NCBI RefSeq assembly: GCF_003575965.1
Contig: NZ_QWJJ01000009.1
Coordinates: 1-64,000 of the forward strand
Length of the DNA stretch: 64,000 nt
Source of the DNA: Pseudooceanicola sediminis
GTDB taxonomy: Bacteria; Pseudomonadota; Alphaproteobacteria; Rhodobacterales; Rhodobacteraceae
Direction of reading: 5' to 3'
Of this stretch, positions 50,110-57,928 are shown in pieces. Below the pieces are notes generated by a model that did no database searches, had not been told where the DNA came from, and saw only the letters and a list, made by a program, of their open reading frames with translations. The first letter of the stretch is position 1, and each line of letters begins with the position of its first letter. The position numbers and the translations under genes were made by a program.

Positions 50110-52062
50110 TCACTTTCCTTCCTGAGATTTCAGGAGTGCCACAACCGCCTCAACAGCGTTGCGAAGATAGACCGGTCCGACATCCAGGCCATTCGGTCGG
50201 AACGGCTGGACCCGCTCGCGCTGCAGAACGGCCCGAATCGTGTTCAAATGCGCACCGGTTTCGGCCGACAGCATCGATGGTGTCGTGTAGCTGGCCTCAA
50301 ACGCAGCGATGTCGTCGCGGCCCATGCGCCTTTCCCGACGCCTGGTCGTGGGATTCAAAACCAACATCGCAGGCGTGTGACCACCTTCGATCAGAGCCAG
50401 GAATTGACCTTTCCCCCGAATGCCCGCCGACCGAGCGAAGGCCGCTCCGGTCATCTCTCCCTGGTTGGTCGATGGCTTGCGCTTCGGCCCGACCTTCGCC
50501 TTGAACGCAGCAACTTCAGTGATTTCCACCACAAGCCCGTGGTAACCGAAAACATCAGGACGCTGACCAAGGCGCAGAGACCCCGTCCGGATGGCCGCAA
50601 TGATCTCGCCAACAGGGAGGTCCAGACGCTTGTGAACGAGTTGGATCGTCTCCCACCCTGGCTCCTCTGGAGCCACCGGCTGCGCGTAGGCCTCCAACTC
50701 CTCAAGAAGAGCTTGGCCATCCGCAATCCGCCAAGGCGATTTGATCGTTGCAACTTTGGTCCTCTGGACGAGGACACCGTCTGCCTTCAACCCGTTCAAT
50801 TCGGCCAAGGTTGCGCCGATTGCCCGTCGCAGCGCAATGGGACCAACCAGCGTCGGGATTTCATCAAGGACGTGCTGCCAGGCCTTCGCATCAAAGGTCT
50901 TGCGTGCATCGGCACGCGCGTCACCGGGCGCAAACGCGCCTGCTTCTGTCAAGAAATCATCCAGGACAGCCGGGCCGATGCCGGTTTCCTTGGATGCAGA
51001 CGTGAGGGAGTGGAGGCGCCGCTCTGTCACGGCCTGCCCGAGAAGGTCATCACCTGGCGCCAAGGGCCAGATCTCCAGAAGATAGTCACGAAGGATCCCT
51101 CGAAACCCCGCAAAGGCATCGTCATCAAGATAGATGCCCTTGAGATGTTTGAAGAGCGGACCCAATTCGCCCTGCGTCACGATGTGGCCGCCGTCCGGTG
51201 ACCGCATGAGGATGTCCAGAGCCGCTCGGGCCCCATCAGGGCCTTGCGAGACATAGGCAAAGCCCATGGCCTTGGCGCGCCGATCTTCCGGGGCCTCGCC
51301 CTGTTTGCGCAGCAAGGCTGCACCGATGAACTCGCAGAGCGTGATCGCCGGAAACACCGGCTGTGAGGCCAGCCATGTGTCGTCCTCAGCGATACCCTGC
51401 GATAAACGCTTGTCAAGCCAAAGGTCATAGTCGGTAGGATCACTGCGCGCGCAGTCGAATGATCCTGCTCGCAGGCCTGGCAGGATTTCCGCCAATCTCG
51501 CTCCAATATCATCCCGTTCGATGGGGCGCGCGCTGGACCACAAGGGAACCAGCGGATGGTGGTGCTGGTGGCAGATATCAACACCTCTGCAAAGCCAGTC
51601 GCCTCGCAAGGCAATGTGCCGCAATGGATGGGGCTGATCAGCTGCCTGCTCACGCACGCAGTGTGGACAGCCCCGAATGACCGGGTTTCGTAGGGCCCGC
51701 GAGACAAAGACTTCCTTCCGAAATCGCATCCGGACGTCTCCGATGCGTTCACCTGTCCAGGAGAGCATTTCGGCGAGCTGCGTGGCCGACAGCCCTGCGC
51801 GTTCTGCAAAAATCGCGACAGCCTCTTCGTCCTGCTCCAGGATACGCCGAAAGGTGGTACCGAGATCGAGGGCGAAGTTGGCAGCGTCGGTTCCATTCAG
51901 GATTGCCATGCGCGAAAACAGCGACGGGAGCGTCTCGCGGTCAACGGGCTCCACTGCAAGGGCGAGTTTCCGCAGCAAGTACACCTCCTGTGTGATCAAA
52001 CGCCTCACGTGTTGCGATACGCCGCTCCATAGCCGTTTCGGGATCGGAAGCGAAGTCGCCAT
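50110..52062 (-). CDS. TniQ/TnsD-family protein without partner transposition genes
   Basis: About 650 residues. The N-terminal segment EPVDRETLPSLFSRMAILNG is the TniQ start, and CPHCVREQA with LRGDWLCRGVDICHQHHHPLV gives the zinc-finger-like Cys/His pattern (CxxC, then C and H). TniQ and TnsD proteins are target selectors of Tn7-like and Tn5053-like transposons. The large C-terminal part (about 380-650) is helical with two possible DNA-binding regions. No TnsA, B, C, TniA or TniB gene is nearby, so it may be a relic, serve an element outside the window, or have another DNA-binding role. The ATG at 52062 is used, with a weak ribosome site; a TTG lies at 52071. Confidence 0.75.
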   Translation of the reverse strand: MATSLPIPKRLWSGVSQHVRRLITQEVYLLRKLALAVEPVDRETLPSLFSRMAILNGTDAANFALDLGTTFRRILEQDEEAVAIFAERAGLSATQLAEMLSWTGERIGDVRMRFRKEVFVSRALRNPVIRGCPHCVREQAADQPHPLRHIALRGDWLCRGVDICHQHHHPLVPLWSSARPIERDDIGARLAEILPGLRAGSFDCARSDPTDYDLWLDKRLSQGIAEDDTWLASQPVFPAITLCEFIGAALLRKQGEAPEDRRAKAMGFAYVSQGPDGARAALDILMRSPDGGHIVTQGELGPLFKHLKGIYLDDDAFAGFRGILRDYLLEIWPLAPGDDLLGQAVTERRLHSLTSASKETGIGPAVLDDFLTEAGAFAPGDARADARKTFDAKAWQHVLDEIPTLVGPIALRRAIGATLAELNGLKADGVLVQRTKVATIKSPWRIADGQALLEELEAYAQPVAPEEPGWETIQLVHKRLDLPVGEIIAAIRTGSLRLGQRPDVFGYHGLVVEITEVAAFKAKVGPKRKPSTNQGEMTGAAFARSAGIRGKGQFLALIEGGHTPAMLVLNPTTRRRERRMGRDDIAAFEASYTTPSMLSAETGAHLNTIRAVLQRERVQPFRPNGLDVGPVYLRNAVEAVVALLKSQEGK

Positions 52063-52289
52063 TCGCTGCAAGCGCAGATGGAAACATGTGCCATGCGGGG
52101 CCTGATAGGCATGCTACCGACGTGAACGGCCCAATCCGGACCTGCACCGGAAGGGTCAACGCTGCGGTGCGGCTACCACTCAACAGTCATTCAGGATATC
52201 ATGCGGCATGGCTGGGTAGGCCGAAGTCGGCGGTGGGGGCCGTCGCCGAGTTTGCACCAATGTCCTCTTTCCTGTTTGTGGCTTCGATC

Positions 52290-52460
52290 GGCTTTGTTGC
52301 GCAAATTCCGTGAGGGATTCATCTCGTGAAACCAGCATGGTAGCTCGGGTGCATGAGCAGACCCACATCCCCGACCTACAGGACCAGGAGCTGGCCAGCC
52401 TACAATGAAGCGCTCAAGCGCCGGGAACCTCGGCCATCAGGCGATTTGCGCAACAGAGCC
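52290..52460. mobile_element. 171-bp internally deleted IS5-family element (MITE-like)
   Basis: Terminal inverted repeats GGCTTTGTTGCGCAAATT (52290-52307) and, inverted, GGCTCTGTTGCGCAAATC (52443-52460) match at 16 of 18 positions and resemble IS5-family ends of alphaproteobacteria. Inside, an ATG at about 52353 begins a typical IS5 transposase N-terminus (MSRPTSPTYRTRSWPAYNE and on to ALKRR), which stops after about 24 codons where the element is truncated. No target duplication seen. Confidence 0.65.
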
Positions 52461-52461
52461 C

Positions 52462-52640
52462 TATGACACCCGTGTCAGCTGCGGACGCACCTCGCAGACT
52501 TCATGGCAGCTCACAACTTCGCGCGCAGGCTCAAGACCCTCAACGGGCTTACACCCTACGAATACATCTGCAATATCTGGACTTCAGAACCAGACAGTTT
52601 CATCTTGAACCCGATCCACTAAATGCCGGGACTGAACACC
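52462..52640 (+). pseudogene. Remnant of an IS481-family transposase C-terminus
   Basis: From about 52476 the frame reads QLRTHLADFMAAHNFARR, then LKTLNGLTPYEYICNIW and FILNPIH, the conserved end of IS481-type DDE transposases. A TAA replaces the usual Gln codon before MPGLNT, and a one-base loss near 52473 breaks the frame from the preceding TAT-GAC-ACC. Only this end is left. It abuts the IS5-derived element directly. The remaining gap sequence (52063-52289 and 52641-52792) holds nothing recognised. Confidence 0.65.
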
Positions 52641-52792
52641 GAGAATGCTCGTCACGTGCTTTTTGCAGCGTCGATCACCAATCCCACGGAAAAGGTTTAC
52701 GGGCAAGGATTTATCGTATCGAAATACCTTGGCGCACGGTCATCCCATTGCATCGCCGTGTTCCCAGTGCGCGGCCACGGTCGGCAGCGACT

Positions 52793-53272
52793 TTACGCCT
52801 CGACGACTGCAACATCTGGCTTGCCCACTTCAGCGAAGTGGACAGGATGATTGGGGCCAAGCTTGATGAAATCCTCTATCATATCAATTGCCTTTGCCAG
52901 TCCGGCCTTGTCGAGACAGCACTCCCAGACCACGAGGATGCGCCACCTCTCCTCCAAGAGCCTCTCGACCGCAGCAGCGTCTCTTTCAACATTGGCCCGA
53001 AACTTCTCCGCCCAAAAGGAGGCATTAGTGGACGGATTGGTGGCCTTGGAACAACCGGAGTGACGATGCCAGAAACAGCCATGAACCTGTATCGCAACCT
53101 TCCATTTCGGCAACACGATATCTGGTCGCCCAGGAAGTCGTTTGTCATGAATGCGAAATCGGAAGCCTCGCGCATGCAATGCCCGGCGGACAAGCATCTC
53201 CGGCTTCGTGTTCGTTGCCCTGATCCCCGCCATCATTCGTGATCGCGTTTTCTTGTCCACCACATCCGTCAT
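52793..53272 (-). CDS. vsr: Very-short-patch repair endonuclease Vsr
   Basis: 159 residues. Nicks DNA 5' of T in T:G mismatches left by deamination of 5-methylcytosine. Motifs: SRMMAGIRATNTKPEMLVRRALHARGFRFR (landmark; key parts RMMAGI and TKPE), the catalytic Asp in GRPDIVLP, and the zinc and active-site run VHGCFWHRHSGC. The C-terminal VVWECCL is also typical. It pairs with the divergent methyltransferase gene 86 bases away. ATG at 53272 preferred over 53323 by family length. Confidence 0.93.
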   Translation of the reverse strand: MTDVVDKKTRSRMMAGIRATNTKPEMLVRRALHARGFRFRIHDKRLPGRPDIVLPKWKVAIQVHGCFWHRHSGCSKATNPSTNASFWAEKFRANVERDAAAVERLLEERWRILVVWECCLDKAGLAKAIDMIEDFIKLGPNHPVHFAEVGKPDVAVVEA

Positions 53273-53358
53273 GAGGGAAATGTAGCCATTTGGCCCCCAT
53301 TTTCCACCTGGCATTGATAGCAAAACCTGGTAGAGATGCGCGTCCAGGAAGGATCGCC

Positions 53359-54852
53359 ATGACCCGGAAATTTGCCATCATTGATCTATTTGCGGGACCC
53401 GGTGGCCTCGGTGAGGGCTTCTCGCGGGCTGGTCGTGCATCCGATGCAGGGATGAAGATCCATCTGTCCGTCGAAATGGATGACCACGCCATCCAGACGC
53501 TGCGATTGCGCGCTTTCCTGCGGTCCTTCGACGAGTTTCCTCAGGAATACTACAATGCGCTGAACAAGGGCGCACCTTTTCCTGACTGGTCGGAACTCTA
53601 TCCATCGAACTGGAAGTTGGCGGAACAGGAGGCCAGGCAGCGGGTTCTGGGTGGGGACGGCGTGTTCGAAGAGCTGGCTGTCGAACTCGACCATACCCGC
53701 GAAGCGCACGGAGGAAACACGATCCTGATCGGGGGGCCGCCCTGCCAAGCCTATTCCCTCGCGGGTCGTTCAAGGAACAAGGGCAAGGCTGATTACGTGC
53801 CGGAGCAGGATGAGCGGCACTACCTGTATCGAGAATACGTGCGAATTCTGGATCGCCTGAATCCGGCGGCCTTTGTCATGGAGAATGTCAAAGGCATGCT
53901 ATCGAGCAAGGTCGATGGCGGGGGCATCTTCAGCAGGGTTCTGGATGATCTCGAGGCTTCGGGGGACGGGTATCGACTGCTCCCCCTGGCTCAACCGACA
54001 CCCGAAGATGGCAGCCGGGCTGAGGCGCGCAGCTTCCTTATCCGGGCCGAAGACCATGGTGTTCCTCAGGCTCGCCACCGTGTCATCATCCTCGGGATAC
54101 GCAAGGACATCGCGGCAGGTCTGGATTTGGATGGCCCGATCCTGGGGGAACCCCAGCCGCCGGTCACGGTCGGTGAGGCCATCACCGGCATGTGGCAATT
54201 GAGAAGCGGTTTGAGCCGACAGGACAGCGTTTACAGTTGGCACCACGCTGTCCGTGAGCAGGCCCTCGCCATCGCGAATGCCAGTGAAATCCCCGACGAT
54301 GTACAAGCAATCGCGCGCGCGATCGCCTCGGCCAACGATCTGCCTCACCATCGCAGCAGTGGTTGGAAGGGTGAGAAGTCAAAAATGCCGGATCATCTCC
54401 AAGCTTGGTTCTCTGACGACCGGTTGCGCACAACACTCCAGCACGAGACCCGCGGCCACATTCCGGAAGACCTCGGGCGGTACATGTATTCGGCCGCCTA
54501 CACTCATGTATTCAAGAAAGCCCCGAAGCTGATCGAGTTCCCTGAGTTTCTGCAGCCGAAACACAAAAATCGCAGCTCCGGAGACTTCGCCGACCGTTTC
54601 CGAACGCAGGCAGCAGGCAAGCCGTCAACGACCGTGACCAGCCACATCTCGAAGGACGGACACTACTTCATCCATCCGGATCCGAAGCAATGCCGCGCGC
54701 TGACTGTGCGCGAGGCAGCACGTTTGCAGACGTTCCCGGACAACTACTGGTTCTGCGGCCCACGCACGAAGCAGTATCATCAGGTCGGCAACGCGGTTCC
54801 ACCCTACCTTGCACATCAAATCGCAACGGCCGTCATGCGGTTGCTGTCGTGA
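53359..54852 (+). CDS. dcm: DNA cytosine-5 methyltransferase
   Basis: 497 residues with the ordered m5C motifs: I (IDLFAGPGGLGEGF, AdoMet), IV (GGPPCQAYSLAG, catalytic Cys), VI (ENVKG), VIII (QARHRVI), IX (RALTVREAARLQTFPDNY) and X (QVGNAVPPYLA). The long variable region between VIII and IX (about 240-430) is the target-recognition domain; its site cannot be read from sequence. AAGGA precedes the ATG. It faces the AIPR gene convergently 21 bases away and diverges from vsr. It is the modification part of the restriction-like system encoded downstream. Confidence 0.95.
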   Translation: MTRKFAIIDLFAGPGGLGEGFSRAGRASDAGMKIHLSVEMDDHAIQTLRLRAFLRSFDEFPQEYYNALNKGAPFPDWSELYPSNWKLAEQEARQRVLGGDGVFEELAVELDHTREAHGGNTILIGGPPCQAYSLAGRSRNKGKADYVPEQDERHYLYREYVRILDRLNPAAFVMENVKGMLSSKVDGGGIFSRVLDDLEASGDGYRLLPLAQPTPEDGSRAEARSFLIRAEDHGVPQARHRVIILGIRKDIAAGLDLDGPILGEPQPPVTVGEAITGMWQLRSGLSRQDSVYSWHHAVREQALAIANASEIPDDVQAIARAIASANDLPHHRSSGWKGEKSKMPDHLQAWFSDDRLRTTLQHETRGHIPEDLGRYMYSAAYTHVFKKAPKLIEFPEFLQPKHKNRSSGDFADRFRTQAAGKPSTTVTSHISKDGHYFIHPDPKQCRALTVREAARLQTFPDNYWFCGPRTKQYHQVGNAVPPYLAHQIATAVMRLLS

Positions 54853-54873
54853 AAACGATGCGACGAAGGCCGA

Positions 54874-56964
54874 TCACTCGCCCGCCGTCGCCTTTTCAGT
54901 GATACCGAAGCCGTTGCTCTCCAGCTTGGCGAGCGCCTTGATTGCAACTGCGGTCTGGTTCTCGGTGGGAATACGGTCAGGAATTTTCGCGCAGATTCCC
55001 AAGACCTGGTATTCCATGGGAGACAAAAGCTTGTGGCTCCGACCCCATTCTCGCGCTTCGTCCCAGAACTTCGGCCCGAGTTCGAACACCCGAGTTTGAT
55101 CCTCGACGCTCTTGGTCAATTCGACGTCATCCTTGATCGCGTCGTCCTCACTGCGCGCTTCCTCGGGAGCTATCAGCATTCCCTTGAAGTCTTCCGGGTA
55201 ATCCAGCTTCGTTTTCCTGAAACGCTCCCAACAGGCCTGCTTCTTGGCCCATTCGCTCATGTTCCGGATGCCTTCCGGCGGGCTGGTGATCAGGCTTTGC
55301 GCTTCGGCGGCGGCGACCAGAAGCGCCTCTTCCAAGGGGGATGGGACGGTCTGCATGCGCCAGACCCGTTGGAGATCGACTTGCTTCTCTTCGGCTTCGG
55401 CGTCGTGCGCGACCTTGGCGATGGCATAGGTGACGATGTTCGCCCGGTAGCCGCCTTCATACCATTCCTGGGCCGAAACCAGTTTTTCCAATCTGCGGAA
55501 GATGATGGCCTTCGCAATCAATTGACGATACCAGACTTCGTCCACCCGGGCGCCACTCTTGCCCCAGACTTTCTGGATCACCCTGGCGAATTCCGCGAAG
55601 TTCTTCTGAGCCCCCTTCGAGACCTCTTCAGGACGCCCGCTCCATGAATTCTCGAACTTGGCCAGGTCGGTCTTGGTGAAGAACTGCGACTTCGGGAATT
55701 CGGCATCCCATTTGTTCCTCTGAGCAGTTGTCTTCTTGGCGCGTTCGTCTGCGAACTGACCGCGCGCCCGTTCGTAGAACCATTTGGTCTCCCGGTATCC
55801 ATCTGCTCCGGCCGGTGCGAGGATCTTCCGAGATAGTTCTTCAATGCGAATGTGGAACGGATGGTTGGCAAAGAAGTCCGCGGCGTTGACCTTGTTCTGG
55901 CTGTTGGCGAATTCCGAGATCTGCGGGACCACCGTCGGTGCCAGTGTCGGAGGAACGACATTCAGTTTCATCTGGACATAGATGTCTTTAAGACCTTCGC
56001 CAGCCAGCTTGCGGGCAGCATGGATTGAGGCTGTAGTCTGACCTCCATTTACGATCTGAAGGTTTTCGGCGCGGGTAATCACCAGACCGTCTTCGGTCTT
56101 CTCACAGATGACGTTTTCGGCTGTGGCGGAAAGCCCGTTATTATAGGCAAAAAACATCTGGGGATCATCCTTGATGGTGTCCCTGATGCCTCTGTTCACC
56201 TTGCCGCGCGCCTGAAGGAAGCTCCTCACGTTGGCTTCCAGCAGACGGGCACCCCATCGATCGTAAATCTGGGCAAGCTGCGCACCCGGAATGACCGCGA
56301 GATAGCTTTCGAGTGCCGTATCCGCCCCGGACGCCCGGAGAACCGGCACTGCACCACCGAATTCTCCGGCGAAATCAATCGTCAGATCTTCGCGGGCTCT
56401 GCCCTGTTCGAGGTATGCCTGAAGGCGTTTCAGGTCCCACGAGCTGTAGGTGACGGTCTTTCCGCCAATTTCACCTGCGGGTTTGGCATCCGCCTTCGCC
56501 CGGTTGTCCGAATTGGTGACATAGATCAGTTTGATCTTTTCGATAACCGGCCAACGGGTCTGGATAAGCTCGACAAGTTGCGCGGCATTGCTGGTTTCTT
56601 CCAGGTCGTCGAGGAATTGCTCCGTCCGCGAATTTCTCAGGAACTCCACCAACTTCGCAAACTGCGTTTGCAGGTGCTTGCCATCAGTTTTGCGCACCTC
56701 CGGCGTGATCTGGAAGTCTGTCAGGATCAGTGCAAGCTCACCGTTGGTGTCACGTGGATCGCCGCTGTATCCGCTGACCTGCAATGTGATCCTCCCCCGC
56801 TTGCCAGCGAAGTGGCAGTAGTCGGCTTCCTCGATCTCGCCGGCTTCGTTGAGGATCTCTCCAACCTTTTCAAAGAAAGCTTCCTGGACATAGGCGCCCA
56901 TCGCATCGGCGTTGCCCTGGATATCCGCGATCAGACTCTGATGGAATTCCTCAAGCTCGGACAT
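54874..56964 (-). CDS. AIPR-family (abortive infection phage resistance) protein
   Basis: 696 residues. The central conserved block YNNGLSATAENVICEK, IVNGGQTTASIHAARK and ANSQNKVNAADFFANHPFH identifies the AIPR family, named after a lactococcal phage-resistance protein. Role: a partner of nuclease-type defence systems; the molecular activity is not established. The N-terminal 180 residues may be a separate module. ATG at 56964, preceded by GGGGGAG, overlaps the nuclease gene by 14 bases. Last gene of the four-gene minus-strand operon. Confidence 0.88.
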   Translation of the reverse strand: MSELEEFHQSLIADIQGNADAMGAYVQEAFFEKVGEILNEAGEIEEADYCHFAGKRGRITLQVSGYSGDPRDTNGELALILTDFQITPEVRKTDGKHLQTQFAKLVEFLRNSRTEQFLDDLEETSNAAQLVELIQTRWPVIEKIKLIYVTNSDNRAKADAKPAGEIGGKTVTYSSWDLKRLQAYLEQGRAREDLTIDFAGEFGGAVPVLRASGADTALESYLAVIPGAQLAQIYDRWGARLLEANVRSFLQARGKVNRGIRDTIKDDPQMFFAYNNGLSATAENVICEKTEDGLVITRAENLQIVNGGQTTASIHAARKLAGEGLKDIYVQMKLNVVPPTLAPTVVPQISEFANSQNKVNAADFFANHPFHIRIEELSRKILAPAGADGYRETKWFYERARGQFADERAKKTTAQRNKWDAEFPKSQFFTKTDLAKFENSWSGRPEEVSKGAQKNFAEFARVIQKVWGKSGARVDEVWYRQLIAKAIIFRRLEKLVSAQEWYEGGYRANIVTYAIAKVAHDAEAEEKQVDLQRVWRMQTVPSPLEEALLVAAAEAQSLITSPPEGIRNMSEWAKKQACWERFRKTKLDYPEDFKGMLIAPEEARSEDDAIKDDVELTKSVEDQTRVFELGPKFWDEAREWGRSHKLLSPMEYQVLGICAKIPDRIPTENQTAVAIKALAKLESNGFGITEKATAGE

Positions 56965-57928
56965 CCCGTGTCTCCCCCAATAGCAATGTCTTCAAATCTG
57001 TTGTGGTCTCGAAGCCGGTGCAGGCGTCGAGGCGTATCGAATAGGCCAGTTCTTCGGTCCCTGCTGGCAGGGGCGGGACAATCCTCGGGAAGCCCTCGAC
57101 GACCTGAAACAGCCGTGCCGCTCCAAGGTGCCAGCGACGTTCCGGTTCGACGGCGTCTTCCGCATAGGGGCTTTCGGCGATGCGCTGCTCCCACACGTCC
57201 AGCACTGCAACATCATCTTCGAACAGCTTCGCCGTTCTGTTCACATGATCCTTCAGGTTGTCACCCTCGGCATCCAGTGCGGTGTCCACATCCTGGACGC
57301 GAAGGAACAGCTGGGCTCCGACGATGTCCATCAGTTGGGCCTCGGACGAAATCCGGATCTTCGGATGGGCCGCGCTCCTCCGCGCCTTGACTTCGAAGAA
57401 CATGCCGGGAAGCTCGAAGTCCTTCGCGCTGTCGTCCGGCCCTTTCCAAGCTTCCACGGCCTTGCTCGGACCGATGATAGCGACGAGCTCGCGCAGAAAT
57501 GCAAGTTCGCCGACTAGGCCACGTTGCACTTCCAGCGGCATTCCCTGCTTGCCGCCCCGCAAAAGATGGTGCCAGCGCATGGCCCGCCGAAGGGCGCGGC
57601 CGAGTGCCCCTTGGAGATCGGCGGCCTCTTCACCCGCAGAAACCACGTCCCGACAAAGTGTTTCGAAAAGGTCGATATGGGCGAATTCGGACAGCGTGAT
57701 GCAAAGGTGGTTGGCGCCCTCGACGACCCGGTAGAAAACGCCGACATGCTTGAGCTTCGGCAATGGGCGCACCTCTTCGACGCCAGCCGAGAGGCGCAGC
57801 ACCAAACCCGGAGCCCCGCCAGGCATCCTCACCCAGAAGAAGTCGAATCGCCCCTTGCTGTCGACACGCCGCGCCTCGTTCTCGGCGAGGCTGGCCCACG
57901 GTCCCTCAATCGTCCTCATATGCGCCAT
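56951..57928 (-). CDS. PD-(D/E)XK motif protein (DUF4420), putative restriction nuclease
   Basis: 325 residues. A nuclease-like core is visible: GELAFLRELV (helix Glu), then DFELPGMFFEVKARRSA, where Asp, Glu-Val-Lys give the D-(D/E)xK triad. The family accompanies Z1 helicases and AIPR proteins. Start: ATG at 57928 with GAGG at 6 bases; the ATG at 57934 directly abuts that site and the one at 57919 lacks one. It overlaps the Z1 gene end. Confidence 0.85.
   Translation of the reverse strand: MAHMRTIEGPWASLAENEARRVDSKGRFDFFWVRMPGGAPGLVLRLSAGVEEVRPLPKLKHVGVFYRVVEGANHLCITLSEFAHIDLFETLCRDVVSAGEEAADLQGALGRALRRAMRWHHLLRGGKQGMPLEVQRGLVGELAFLRELVAIIGPSKAVEAWKGPDDSAKDFELPGMFFEVKARRSAAHPKIRISSEAQLMDIVGAQLFLRVQDVDTALDAEGDNLKDHVNRTAKLFEDDVAVLDVWEQRIAESPYAEDAVEPERRWHLGAARLFQVVEGFPRIVPPLPAGTEELAYSIRLDACTGFETTTDLKTLLLGETRDVRA

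Noticed and set aside
52086-52313. 75-codon plus-strand frame right of the TniQ gene
   Set aside because: Crosses into the IS5-derived element and has no recognisable feature.
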